From: Minisyncoccota bacterium
GTDB lineage: Bacteria; Patescibacteria; Microgenomatia; UBA1400; PJMF01
Reading direction: 5' to 3'
NCBI GenBank assembly: GCA_012515515.1
Contig: JAAYYE010000010.1
Span: forward strand, 1-64,000
DNA: 64,000 nucleotides
A program made the translations under genes and the position numbers. The notes below the pieces were generated by a model that made no database searches, was not told where the DNA came from, and saw nothing but the letters and a program-made list of their open reading frames with translations. Shown here one piece after another: positions 15,426-24,410 of this stretch. Within the stretch, counting starts at the first letter, position 1, and every line of letters starts with the position of its first letter.

Positions 15426-16298
15426 TTATTCATCACTTTCTAAATTAAAAGCTCTTAAAGAATTTTGAAAAATTAATTCTAAATTTGCTTGAAAATTATT
15501 TTTAAGAAAATTAGCCAACTCAGCAATCATCGCTGGCTGACAAATTTGTCCTCGAAATGGCACAGGTGCTAAGTAAGGAGCATCGGTTTCTAACAAAATT
15601 TTTTCTGGAGCTTGTTTTTGAAAGAGCTGAAATATTTCTTGCAAATATTGAGCATTTTTAAAAGTTAAATTACCGTCAAAACCAAAATAACTGTTATCGA
15701 TTTGCATCGCTTTTTCAATGTAGGCGAGGGGGCCAGAGAGACAGTGAAAGATAACATTTTGTTTAGCTGGCCAATGTTCTTCTAAAATTTCTAAAATTCG
15801 CCAATAAGCTTCTTCACCCTGATCTCGACTATGGATAATTAAAGTTAGATCGTTTTCTACAGCTAATTGTATTTGCGCGATAAATAGTGCTTCTTGCTTT
15901 TTTTTCTCTTTTTCAATTGTTGCTAAATCAGCTGCTTTATCGAAATGAAAAAAATCTAAACCAGCTTCACCAATGGCGATGACAGCATCATCCTGACTTA
16001 ATTCTTTAATGGTTTCGATAGCAGTGCTTAAGTCGATTTTAGCAGCTCGGAGTGGATGAACTGCGACACTGGCATATAAATTGGCATCAGTTTTAGCAAT
16101 TTCAACAGCTAACTGACTGCTTTTTAAACCAGCTCCGGGGATTAGAGACTTTTTAATGCCTTGTTGTTGCGCTTCGAGCCAGTGGTCTTGCCAAGTTTTT
16201 TGTAAAATTGGATCCTTGTCATCGATTTTAAAATTCAAAACTTGCCCGCTATATAAAGGTTCGAGATTGTAATGGCAATGTGTATCAAAAATTGGCAT
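15426..16298 (-). CDS. tatD: TatD-family metal-dependent hydrolase
   Basis: This 290-residue TIM-barrel amidohydrolase-fold protein is an expected 3'-5' nuclease. Metal ligands are visible as DTHCHYN at the N-terminus (H-x-H), GEAGLDFF (Glu), LIIHSRDQGEEA (His), FHCLSG (His) and LLETDAPYL (Asp). The C-terminal RGQICQPAMI corresponds to the family's R-G-x-x-N-x-P block. It follows metG by 14 bases, an arrangement also seen in other bacteria, and is probably co-transcribed with it. The barrel has a somewhat longer N-terminal loop than E. coli TatD. Confidence 0.92.
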   Translation of the reverse strand: MPIFDTHCHYNLEPLYSGQVLNFKIDDKDPILQKTWQDHWLEAQQQGIKKSLIPGAGLKSSQLAVEIAKTDANLYASVAVHPLRAAKIDLSTAIETIKELSQDDAVIAIGEAGLDFFHFDKAADLATIEKEKKKQEALFIAQIQLAVENDLTLIIHSRDQGEEAYWRILEILEEHWPAKQNVIFHCLSGPLAYIEKAMQIDNSYFGFDGNLTFKNAQYLQEIFQLFQKQAPEKILLETDAPYLAPVPFRGQICQPAMIAELANFLKNNFQANLELIFQNSLRAFNLESDE

Positions 16299-16312
16299 AG
16301 GCTCTTCAAAAA

Positions 16313-17728
16313 TTATAGTCTTTTAAACAATCCTTCTGCAAAAGGCTCAATGTTTTTTTGGGTAAATTTTTGAGCAATTATTTGAGCAGTTTCTGGCATA
16401 AAAATTGATAAACCAAGATTTATATCTAATAAATTTTTGATGGCAGAACTTAAAATTTGCTCATTTTCCTGACCATTTTTTAGCCAAGGTTTTTCCTGAG
16501 ACAAGTATTGATCTATTTCTTTTAAAGCATCATCAAGAAAATTAAGAGCGGGAGTGAGATCATGGCAATCCATATATTTAAGAAATTGTTCAGGTAGTTG
16601 TGCTTGATAATCAATAGTTAACTGCTGCAAATTTGCCATTTTCGCTAAACGTGAACAAAGATTGCCCAGGCCGTTAGCCAAAAAGGCATTATAAGTGGTA
16701 TCAAATTTTTGCCAACTAACGTCCATATCTTCGGCAAAAGTGCCTAGTTTAATGAGTAAATAGCGACTAGCATCAGTTCCATAACGCTCAATCATTTCCT
16801 CAGGCGTAATAACATTCCCCAAGGACTTACTCATTTTTTGTCCATTAACGCCGATAAAACCATTAATTAAAATTTGTCGAGAATTAGTGAGACCAGCAGA
16901 TAGCAACATCGCTTGCCACATGGCTGCTTGTTGGCGTAAATTATCTTTACCTGCGACTTGCACCGCTGGCCAAAAGCGCTGAAAATCTTCGGTTTTTTCT
17001 GGCCAAGCAAGAGTGGAAATATAATTGACTAAAGCATCAAACCAAACATACATCACATGCTCATCATCATCGGGTACTGGAACACCCCAACTCATATTCT
17101 TTTTTAATCGGGAAATACTAAAATCTTCTAAACTAGCGTTCACAAAAGTTAAAATCTCTTTGAATCTACTGGCTGGTTTCACAAAATCTTTTTGCTCATT
17201 ATAAAGTTTTAATAAATCTTTTTGATAACGACTAAATTTAAAAAAATAATTTTCTTCTTCTCTAATTTCCAGTTCTAAATGGGGATGTAATGGGCAATGA
17301 TTGTCGACCAATTCGCTAGCAGTTTTGGCCAATTCACAACCTACGCAATATTTTATTTCATATTTAGCTTTGTAAATATCACCATTGGCTTGACAACGAC
17401 GCCAAAATTCTTGGGCAGCCCTTTGATGCGCTGGATCTGTGGTGCGAATAAAATTAGTGTTCGTTAAATTCAGGATTTTTTTTAAATTTTTGAAACTCTT
17501 TACTTGTTGATCACAATAATCTTGGGGTTCAAGCTTGAGCAGTTTGGCCTGTTCTGCTATTTTTTGCCCATGCTCATCAGTGCCAGTATTAAAAACAACT
17601 TGCTGATGAAGAATTTCACGATGGTAGCGAGCTATTATATCGGCCTCTATGATTTCTAAAGCAAAACCAATATGAGGTGAAGCATTAACATAAGGCAGAG
17701 TGGTGCTAATGTAGAAATTTTGACTCAT
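16313..17728 (-). CDS. metG: Methionyl-tRNA synthetase
   Basis: This class I synthetase charges tRNA-Met. The 471-residue protein has the catalytic HIGH-type site PHIGFALEI near residue 20, TGTDEHGQK, a zinc knuckle (C-V-G-C-E, then NHCPLHPH), the FDALVNYIS block and KMSKSLGNVI. An anticodon-binding helical domain follows. It lacks the C-terminal tRNA-binding extension found in E. coli MetRS, as in many small genomes. The fourth zinc ligand seems to be His rather than Cys. It lies between a small membrane protein gene (12 bases upstream) and tatD. Confidence 0.95.
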   Translation of the reverse strand: MSQNFYISTTLPYVNASPHIGFALEIIEADIIARYHREILHQQVVFNTGTDEHGQKIAEQAKLLKLEPQDYCDQQVKSFKNLKKILNLTNTNFIRTTDPAHQRAAQEFWRRCQANGDIYKAKYEIKYCVGCELAKTASELVDNHCPLHPHLELEIREEENYFFKFSRYQKDLLKLYNEQKDFVKPASRFKEILTFVNASLEDFSISRLKKNMSWGVPVPDDDEHVMYVWFDALVNYISTLAWPEKTEDFQRFWPAVQVAGKDNLRQQAAMWQAMLLSAGLTNSRQILINGFIGVNGQKMSKSLGNVITPEEMIERYGTDASRYLLIKLGTFAEDMDVSWQKFDTTYNAFLANGLGNLCSRLAKMANLQQLTIDYQAQLPEQFLKYMDCHDLTPALNFLDDALKEIDQYLSQEKPWLKNGQENEQILSSAIKNLLDINLGLSIFMPETAQIIAQKFTQKNIEPFAEGLFKRL

Positions 17729-17739
17729 AAAGCTTCTTA

Positions 17740-18171
17740 TTATAACAGTCTTTTCTCGACTTGGTGCAAAACCAAGCAGATAAGCGATGTTAGGCCTAAA
17801 ATAATAAATAAATAATAATTAAAAGTTAAGTTTTGCAACTTAAAAAAAATGAGTAAAGTTAAATTAAGAGTGATGCAAAAGGCTAGTTTTGTCTTGATTA
17901 GAATAAACTTTAATAAAAAAAAGCCAGTTAAGAAAAACAAAATTAAGAACAATAAGTATGAATTAAAAACTAGTAAATTAGCAATGTCAGCGGGGGCAGT
18001 ATAAAACATTAATAAACCCAACAAAATCAGAAAAAAAATCCCTAGGAAAAGATCACTTAGCAATCTTTTTTTAGGATCAGCCTGTGTCTGATTGCTTTGA
18101 ATTTGAAGCTGAGGCCTTTTCCGTAAGCGTGAACGTCCTCGAACAGTATTTACAGCTTGGGTGCTTTCCAT
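17740..18171 (-). CDS. Small membrane protein of unknown function
   Basis: This 143-residue protein has a basic N-terminus (VRGRSRLRKRPQ) followed by about four closely packed membrane helices (residues about 44-140). I recognise no family. I chose the ATG at 18171 because a TATACT element lies 6 bases upstream. The longer open frame to 18426 would run through the rmuC coding region and is rejected. It is the first gene of the minus-strand run into metG and the envelope cluster and is divergent from rmuC. Confidence 0.7.
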   Translation of the reverse strand: MESTQAVNTVRGRSRLRKRPQLQIQSNQTQADPKKRLLSDLFLGIFFLILLGLLMFYTAPADIANLLVFNSYLLFLILFFLTGFFLLKFILIKTKLAFCITLNLTLLIFFKLQNLTFNYYLFIILGLTSLICLVLHQVEKRLL

Positions 18172-18177
18172 ACTTCT

Positions 18178-18185
18178 AGTATACT
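18178..18185. promoter_or_regulatory. Shared palindromic -10 of rmuC and its divergent neighbour
   Basis: AGTATACT is a perfect 8-base palindrome and reads TATACT on both strands. The plus copy (18180-18185) is 8 bases before the rmuC ATG. The minus copy (18183-18178) is 6 bases before the divergent ATG. Both messages would be leaderless, and the two directions should compete for one melting site. Confidence 0.6.
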
Positions 18186-18193
18186 TAAAGAAT

Positions 18194-19315
18194 ATGAATC
18201 TTGTTATTGTAATTTTTTTAATTTTACTAATTTTATTAGTATCTTTTCTACTATTTTTCTTATTAAAAAAACAAAAAACTGCAGCTGAAGAAGAGAAACT
18301 CATCGATGAAAAATTAGAGTCTGCCGTTAATAAAGTTTTTGGTATGACTGCCAATAAGATTGCTCTACAAAGTAAGAGCATTTTGCAAAGTGAGCAAGAT
18401 TTATTAAAAACAGATTTAGCTAACAAGCAAGCGATTATCGAAAAATTAGTGAAGAAACTTCAAGAAGATTTACAGCAAAGACAAACAGAAATTAGAGAAA
18501 TCGAGAAGCAACAAATTGATAAAATCGGCAGAATGACTACGGCGATTGAGGATCATCGCTTGCTAACCAAAGACTTAAAAGTGTCTACAGAAAAATTAGC
18601 TCAAGTATTAGACAATAATCAAACGCGAGGTGCTTGGGGAGAAAAAATTATTGAGGATTTATTGCGAGCCAACGGCTTGCAAGAAGGAGTTCATTACTTG
18701 CGCCAAAGTAAACAGGAAAATGCCAGTTTAATACCAGACATTACCTTACTTTTGCCCGACAATCGCAATGTGCCAGTTGATGTGAAATTTCCTTATCAAG
18801 AAATTCAAAAGATGTCTAATGCTGAAAGTAAAGAAGAAAAAAAGAGCCATTTGCAACAATTTGCCAGGGATTTAAAAATAAAAATTGACAAAGTGGCTGA
18901 GTACATTTCACCAGAAAGAGACACTTTAGATTATGCCATCCTCTTTGTGCCTAATGAAATGGTTTTCTCTTTTATCAATCAAAAATTGCCAGAAATTATC
19001 GATGAAGCCTTAGCTAAAAAAGTCATTCTATGTTCGCCTTTTAGTTTTTTAGTGGTGGCTAGAACGGTGATGGAAAGTTATCGAAATTTTATGGTGGGTA
19101 AAAAAATGCAAGAGGTGATTAAACAAGTGGAAGCCTTTGGCGAAGAATGGAAAAAATTTGACGAAGAGTTTCAGAAATTTGGTAGAAGTATTGAGAGCTT
19201 GCAAAAGAATTTTGACACTCTCAGTGGCACGCGTAAGAAACAAATGGAAAAAAGAATTAGTCGGATCGAAGAATACCGCTCTGGTTCAGGGAAATTATTA
19301 AGCAAAGTAGACTGA
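18194..19315 (+). CDS. rmuC: DNA recombination protein RmuC
   Basis: RmuC is a membrane-anchored protein that limits DNA inversions at repeats and has a nuclease-like core. The 373-residue product has one N-terminal membrane helix (residues 3-24) and a long coiled coil (about 30-130). The RmuC domain follows: TRGAWGEKIIEDLLRANGL, PDITLLLPDNRNVPVDVKFPY with the restriction-endonuclease-like D-x-K, YAILFVPNEMVF, and VILCSPFSFLVVARTV. A second coiled coil closes the protein. I chose the ATG at 18194 because it opens directly on the membrane anchor and sits 8 bases after TATACT. Confidence 0.93.
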   Translation: MNLVIVIFLILLILLVSFLLFFLLKKQKTAAEEEKLIDEKLESAVNKVFGMTANKIALQSKSILQSEQDLLKTDLANKQAIIEKLVKKLQEDLQQRQTEIREIEKQQIDKIGRMTTAIEDHRLLTKDLKVSTEKLAQVLDNNQTRGAWGEKIIEDLLRANGLQEGVHYLRQSKQENASLIPDITLLLPDNRNVPVDVKFPYQEIQKMSNAESKEEKKSHLQQFARDLKIKIDKVAEYISPERDTLDYAILFVPNEMVFSFINQKLPEIIDEALAKKVILCSPFSFLVVARTVMESYRNFMVGKKMQEVIKQVEAFGEEWKKFDEEFQKFGRSIESLQKNFDTLSGTRKKQMEKRISRIEEYRSGSGKLLSKVD

Positions 19316-19352
19316 TTATTTAATTATATTAAGGAAAGTATCAATTTAGCTT

Positions 19353-19358
19353 TATAAT
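19353..19358 (+). promoter_or_regulatory. Predicted -10 element of aspS (leaderless)
   Basis: TATAAT ends 10 bases before the aspS ATG at 19369, and there is no Shine-Dalgarno between. Confidence 0.5.
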
Positions 19359-19368
19359 AAAGAAGTTT

Positions 19369-20799
19369 ATGTCAAAATCAACTTTAAGCCGCAGCTCTAT
19401 CATTAGCAGTAAAGATAAAATTAACGATCTGGTTAAATTAGCCGGTTGGGTAGCCAATAAACGTGATCATGGTAAAGTAACTTTTATTGATTTGCGCGAT
19501 GAAACAGGCTTAATTCAGTGTGTCGGTATTAACAATAAATTAAAAGATTTGACGATTGAATCTGTTGTCGAAGTCTTTGGCAAAATTAATAAAAGACCAG
19601 AATCATTAATTAACCAAGAACTAGAAACTGGTGAGATTGAACTATTTGTTGAAGATTATCAGATTTTAAATAAAAGTAGCGAATTGCCGATTAGCATTGA
19701 AGACGATGGTTTAAACATTAATGAAGAATCACGCCTGCAATATCGCTATTTAGATTTAAGACGCAGTCGTTTACAGAAAAACTTGCGCCTAAAATCCAAG
19801 TTGATTAATGCTTTTCGCAAAGAATTACTTGATCAAGATTTTGTCGAAATTGAGACGCCAATGCTGACTAAATCGACCAAAGAAGGGGCTCGAGATTTTA
19901 TTGTTCCTTCTCGACTTCAGACTGGAAAATTTTATGCTTTACCCCAAAGTCCGCAACAATACAAACAATTGTTAATGGCTGCAGGTTTTGAAAAATATTT
20001 TCAACTAGCTCGCTGTATTCGCGATGAAGATTTGCGAGCTGATCGAGGCTTTGAGTTTACCCAATTAGACCTGGAAATGAGTTTTGTTGATCAGCCAACA
20101 ATTATGAATTTTTTAACAAATTTAGTGATTAAGGTCTGTCAAGAATTGGGCGTAAAAATTAAAGATGAAAATTTTCCTATTTTTGATTATCAAGAAGCTT
20201 TGACAAAATTTGGGGCAGATAAGTTTGACTTACGTAGTCCAGAAGATAAAAAAGAAGGTGTTTTGGCTTTTGCCTGGGTAATTAATTTTCCTTTTTTCAA
20301 AAAAGTTGATAAAAATGATCGTGCCGAAGCCTCGGATAGTAAAAGTGCTTGGACTTTTACCCACAACCCATTTTCCAGTCCAATTCCAGAGCATATTGCT
20401 GCTCATTTAGAGGGCAATCAAACAGAAAAAATTATTGCTAGTCAGTATGATTTGGTGTGCAATGGCTTTGAAGTGGCTGGTGGTAGTTTACGGGCTCATC
20501 AGGCAGAAGTGTTGCGTGCCACTTTTCGCACCATGGGCTATAGTGACGAGCAAATTGAGGAAAATGTGGGCCACATGTTAAAAGCTTTTTCTTTAGGTAC
20601 GCCTCCCCATGGTGGTATTGCTTTTGGCATTGATCGTCTCCTGATGTTGATGGCGGGTGAAGATAATTTAAGAGAAACAATGGCTTTTCCTATGACCGCT
20701 GGTGGTCGAACCAGTGTGATGGATGCTCCAAGCGCTGTCAGTGATGAACAGCTGGCCGAATTAAAATTAAGCGTGGCTTCAAACAAAAAATCGAGTTAG
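19369..20799 (+). CDS. aspS: Aspartyl-tRNA synthetase lacking the GAD insertion
   Basis: This class II synthetase charges tRNA-Asp, and perhaps tRNA-Asn. It has the N-terminal anticodon-binding OB fold (LAGWVANKRDHGKVTFIDLRD), motif 1 (FVEIETPML), motif 2 (FQLARCIRDEDLRADRGFEFTQLDLEMSF) and motif 3 (GIAFGIDRLLMLMAG). The protein is bacterial-type but has 476 residues against roughly 590. The sequence runs from KFGADKFDLRS straight into AFAWVINFPFF, where bacterial enzymes carry the GAD domain. No gatCAB genes are in the window to settle whether it is non-discriminating. It starts its own transcription unit. Confidence 0.93.
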   Translation: MSKSTLSRSSIISSKDKINDLVKLAGWVANKRDHGKVTFIDLRDETGLIQCVGINNKLKDLTIESVVEVFGKINKRPESLINQELETGEIELFVEDYQILNKSSELPISIEDDGLNINEESRLQYRYLDLRRSRLQKNLRLKSKLINAFRKELLDQDFVEIETPMLTKSTKEGARDFIVPSRLQTGKFYALPQSPQQYKQLLMAAGFEKYFQLARCIRDEDLRADRGFEFTQLDLEMSFVDQPTIMNFLTNLVIKVCQELGVKIKDENFPIFDYQEALTKFGADKFDLRSPEDKKEGVLAFAWVINFPFFKKVDKNDRAEASDSKSAWTFTHNPFSSPIPEHIAAHLEGNQTEKIIASQYDLVCNGFEVAGGSLRAHQAEVLRATFRTMGYSDEQIEENVGHMLKAFSLGTPPHGGIAFGIDRLLMLMAGEDNLRETMAFPMTAGGRTSVMDAPSAVSDEQLAELKLSVASNKKSS

Positions 20800-20808
20800 A
20801 ATTAAATA

Positions 20809-21774
20809 GTGAAGAACTTATCTTGGCGAAGTGTTTTATTGTATTTAATTGCTTTATCTTTATTGTTGACTTTATTTTTAATATTTTATCCAGTAAAAGT
20901 AATCAGCAAACAAGCTGTTTATTTACGACCGCTAGATTTATTGCCTGTTTATAAAAATCCCGATATTAATCAAGAATTTCTTTGGAAAAATTTAGATCTC
21001 AGTGCTCAAAGCGCCTATGCTTTTGATTTAACAACTGGGACTTTACTCTATGAAAAAGATTCGCAACTCAAGCTTTATCCAGCGTCTACCACAAAAATGT
21101 TAACAGCTCTGGTTGCTGTTGATCATTATTCTTTAGAAGAGTCGCTAAGCGTCAATGGAGAAAATCAAATTATTGGTAATAAACTTAATTTAGTAAATGG
21201 CGAGCAAGTGAAGGTTAAAGATTTATTAGCTGCTTTACTATTGGCTTCGGCCAACGACGGCGCTTATGTTTTGGCCAATAATTATCCTGGCGGCTTAGAA
21301 GCTTTTGTAATAGCAATGAACGACAAGGCAGAAGAGTTAAATTTACAGGATAGCGTTTTTTCTAATCCCGCTGGCCTAGATGAAATCCAACAGTTAAGTT
21401 CTGCTCGAGATTTAAACATTTTGGCTAGAGAGTTGTTGAAAAATGATTTGTTAAGAAAGTTAGTGGCTACACCATATTTAGAAATAAACGCCTCACATCA
21501 AGAAAATTTAAAGCAGGTGACTAGCGCTTATCAATTATTTAATACCAATCAGCTTTTAGGAAGCTTAATGGGCGTTAAGGGTGTGAAAACTGGTACTACT
21601 GATTGGGCTGGCCAAGTCTTAGTGACGCTGATAGAGCGTGATGGACGAGAAATTTTGATTAGTTTAATGAATAGCCAAGATCGTTATGCTGATACGCAAA
21701 AATTATTAGCCTGGATTTTTAATACTTATCAATTTATTAATCCGAGCGAAAGTATCATTAATATTAATTTTTAA
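20809..21774 (+). CDS. D-alanyl-D-alanine carboxypeptidase (peptidase S11)
   Basis: This penicillin-binding-protein-type enzyme trims the terminal D-Ala from peptidoglycan stem peptides outside the membrane. The three active-site motifs are present: S93-T-T-K96 in YPASTTKML, S147-A-N149 and K260-T-G262 in VKTGTTDWAG. One N-terminal membrane helix (about 8-26) would be a signal anchor. The C-terminal beta-domain and amphipathic anchor of DacA/DacC are absent (321 residues). The start is GTG at 20809, 9 bases after the aspS stop, so it is probably co-transcribed with aspS. Confidence 0.93.
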   Translation: MKNLSWRSVLLYLIALSLLLTLFLIFYPVKVISKQAVYLRPLDLLPVYKNPDINQEFLWKNLDLSAQSAYAFDLTTGTLLYEKDSQLKLYPASTTKMLTALVAVDHYSLEESLSVNGENQIIGNKLNLVNGEQVKVKDLLAALLLASANDGAYVLANNYPGGLEAFVIAMNDKAEELNLQDSVFSNPAGLDEIQQLSSARDLNILARELLKNDLLRKLVATPYLEINASHQENLKQVTSAYQLFNTNQLLGSLMGVKGVKTGTTDWAGQVLVTLIERDGREILISLMNSQDRYADTQKLLAWIFNTYQFINPSESIININF

Positions 21775-21801
21775 GAACTTGAATAGTCTGGAACAAGCCA
21801 T

Positions 21802-21807
21802 TATACT
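21802..21807 (+). promoter_or_regulatory. Predicted -10 element before the 21823 gene
   Basis: TATACT lies 15 bases before the ATG at 21823. A promoter here would also drive the overlapping gltX. Confidence 0.35.
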
Positions 21808-21822
21808 AATAAATAGATTTAT

Positions 21823-22926
21823 ATGAATAATTCAGTCACTAATAAAAATAAGACGAGCATGGAACCAACCCTAACTAATATTAATTATTTTAGTCGGGTA
21901 GGACTGAAATTTTTATTAATTGGGATAGTGGTATTAATGCTTGGCCGAGTTCTCTGGAATGCTTTTATTGCTTATTGGACAAGAACCCATCCTCCTGGTC
22001 CTCCACCACCAACAGTTGCCTTTGGTATTTTACCCAAACTTAATTTTCCAATCCAAGATGAGGACGATAAGCCCGACGAATATGTTTTAGAAATAGCTGG
22101 CACTCTAACTGATTCAGTTGACCAATTAAAAGTCTATTTCATGCCCAAACCATCCGTCAGCCTATTAACCGATCAAAAAGTTAAAGAAATAGCTGCTAAA
22201 TATGGTTTTATCTTTTCTCCAGAAATGCTGGCGGGAGATCTTTATCGTTTTACTAAAACTCAACCTTTAGATATGAGTTTAGAAATTGACTCTAATTTCT
22301 TAAATTTTTCAATTAACAGTAATTATTTGGCAAAACCAGAATTATTAATTAGTGAGCAAAAGCGCAATTTACCAGAGGAATTTGAGGCAGTTAATGTCGT
22401 TAAACAGTTTTTAACGAGCGGTGGTTTAATGCCAGTTGATGTGGCTACCAGTGCGGGCACAATTAATTATCACAAATCTCTTGGCGGAGAACTTAATCCA
22501 GCTCTGTCTTTGTCTGAAGCAGATTTTGTGAAAGTTGATCTAAATCGGATTCCCGTTGACGATCTATATCCACTCTACACTCCTGAGGGAGAGAAGGGCG
22601 TCATTTCTGCCATGATCAGCGGGGCTGTTTCTGGAACTACTTCTGTTGTAGAAATGGACTATTTTTACCACGAAGTCGACTATTCAACTTTTGAAACCTA
22701 TCCTTTAAGAGGGATTAAGTCGGCTTGGAACATGGTCCAAGCTGGAGAAGCCTACGTGGTCGGCGGGCAAGATTTAGAACGAGTGGTGGTGCGCAGTGTT
22801 GAATTAGCCTATTATGATGATTTTCAGTATCAGGCTTATCTTCAACCAATCTATGTATTTAAAGGGGACAACAACTTTTTGGCCTATGTTAGTGCCATTC
22901 ATCCCAATTATCTTCAGAAAGAATAA
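21823..22926 (+). CDS. Membrane-anchored extracytoplasmic protein of unknown function
   Basis: The 367-residue product has a short cytoplasmic N-terminus and one membrane helix (about 28-50). A proline-rich spacer (HPPGPPPPT) leads into a large soluble domain of about 290 residues that should lie outside the cell. I see no enzyme signature. The domain is rich in short beta-type segments, with a repeated FSPEML/YVVGG-type pattern but no cysteine. A second possible start is the ATG 12 codons in. Its stop overlaps the gltX ATG by one base, so the two are translationally linked. Confidence 0.7.
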   Translation: MNNSVTNKNKTSMEPTLTNINYFSRVGLKFLLIGIVVLMLGRVLWNAFIAYWTRTHPPGPPPPTVAFGILPKLNFPIQDEDDKPDEYVLEIAGTLTDSVDQLKVYFMPKPSVSLLTDQKVKEIAAKYGFIFSPEMLAGDLYRFTKTQPLDMSLEIDSNFLNFSINSNYLAKPELLISEQKRNLPEEFEAVNVVKQFLTSGGLMPVDVATSAGTINYHKSLGGELNPALSLSEADFVKVDLNRIPVDDLYPLYTPEGEKGVISAMISGAVSGTTSVVEMDYFYHEVDYSTFETYPLRGIKSAWNMVQAGEAYVVGGQDLERVVVRSVELAYYDDFQYQAYLQPIYVFKGDNNFLAYVSAIHPNYLQKE

Positions 22927-24410
22927 TGATGCAAAGTGATAAAACGCCAATTCGCACCAGAATGGCACCTAGTCCTACCGGTGATATGCATGTGGCTAGC
23001 ATGGCAACTTTATTAAAAAATTATGCTTTTGCTAAGAGACATCAGGGACAATTTATTTTAAGGATTGAAGACACTGATAAAGTGAGAGAGGTTGAAGATG
23101 GAGTTAATAAAATTCAATCAATAATTAAGCAATATGGTTTAGATTGGGACGAGGGGCCTGGTAAGGATGGCGCATGCGGTCCTTATATTCAATCTCAACG
23201 ACTTGAAATTTATCAAGAGAAAGCCAAAGAATTAGTAGAGCAGGGTCAGGCTTATTATTGTTTTTGTTCAAAAGAGCGTTTAGATGAGGTCCGTCAGCAA
23301 CAACAAGCCTCGCATCAGCCTCCTCGCTATGATGGACATTGTCGGCATTTAGCTCAAGCAGAAATAGAAAAACGTTTAGCGGCTGGAGAAAATTACGTTA
23401 TTCGTTTAAAAGTTCCGGAAAATCAAGAAATCAGTTTTACAGATTTACTTCGAGGTAAAATCACTTTTAATTCAAATCAAGTCGACGATCAGGTTTTATT
23501 AAAATCAGACGGATATCCAACTTATCACCTGGCTGTAGTGGTAGATGATCATTTAATGAAAATTACTCATGTGATGCGTGGTGAAGAGTGGATTAGTTCC
23601 ACGCCTAAACATATTTTATTGTATCGCGCCTTTAATTGGTCTCAGCCAATTTTTGCTCATTTTCCGCTTTTCTTAAATCCCGACGGCAAAGGCAAGATGA
23701 GCAAAAGAAAGGGTACAGTTTCGGCACAATCATTTTTAGATAAAGGCTATTTACCAGAAGCGGTGCTTAATTTTTTGATGATTCTGGGTTGGGCAGCTAA
23801 AGATCAAAAAGAAATCATGTCTTTAGCGGAATATATCCAAGAATTTGATCCTGCAGATTTGAGCATGAATTCAGTGATCTTTGACATTCATAAACTCGAC
23901 TGGTTAAATGGGATTTATATTCGTAACTTATCTAGAGAAGAATTAAAAAAACGTCTACAAAACTTTATTCCACCAGAATTTCCTCTAGATAAATTAGATC
24001 AAATTTTAGATTTAGTTTATGAGCGCTTAGTGACTTTAGCTGATTTCTCCGAGTTAACAGATTTCTTTTACAAGGAGATTGATTATTCGCCAACACTCTT
24101 GCTCAAAAAAGCTGAAAATCAAGAAGATTTAGTCTTAGAGCAAATTCAATTAACTAAAAATATTTTTCACTCCTTGGCTGATTTCACAACTTTAGAACTC
24201 GAAAAAGAAATTAGAATTCTTCAAGAAAAACAAGCTTGGCAAAAAGCTCAATATTTTATGATGTTGCGAATCGCCATGACTGGCAAAACAGCCACTCCAC
24301 CCTTGTTTGAAACAATTGACGCACTGGGTCGAGAATTAGCTAGCCAAAGATTAGATTTGGCTACTAAGAAAATTAAGAATCATGAAAAAACAGAAGACAA
24401 CAGCCTTTAA
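22926..24410 (+). CDS. gltX: Glutamyl-tRNA synthetase
   Basis: This class I synthetase charges tRNA-Glu; a tRNA-Glu gene is at 34418-34489. The 494-residue protein has the signature MAPSPTGDMHVAS, where the HIGH box reads H-V-A-S instead of the usual H-I-G-G. Next come ILRIEDTDKVREV, the zinc-region residues YCFCSKERL, VLLKSDGYPTYHLAVVVDDH, and KMSKRKGTV. A helical anticodon-binding domain completes it. It begins at the last base of the upstream stop, and two ATG codons are in tandem. Its 3' end overlaps the next gene by 29 bases. Confidence 0.95.
   Translation: MMQSDKTPIRTRMAPSPTGDMHVASMATLLKNYAFAKRHQGQFILRIEDTDKVREVEDGVNKIQSIIKQYGLDWDEGPGKDGACGPYIQSQRLEIYQEKAKELVEQGQAYYCFCSKERLDEVRQQQQASHQPPRYDGHCRHLAQAEIEKRLAAGENYVIRLKVPENQEISFTDLLRGKITFNSNQVDDQVLLKSDGYPTYHLAVVVDDHLMKITHVMRGEEWISSTPKHILLYRAFNWSQPIFAHFPLFLNPDGKGKMSKRKGTVSAQSFLDKGYLPEAVLNFLMILGWAAKDQKEIMSLAEYIQEFDPADLSMNSVIFDIHKLDWLNGIYIRNLSREELKKRLQNFIPPEFPLDKLDQILDLVYERLVTLADFSELTDFFYKEIDYSPTLLLKKAENQEDLVLEQIQLTKNIFHSLADFTTLELEKEIRILQEKQAWQKAQYFMMLRIAMTGKTATPPLFETIDALGRELASQRLDLATKKIKNHEKTEDNSL

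Noticed and set aside
18172..18426. N-terminal extension of the 17740 gene
   Set aside because: The extension is antisense to rmuC coding sequence and lies upstream of the shared -10. The ATG at 18171 is better placed.
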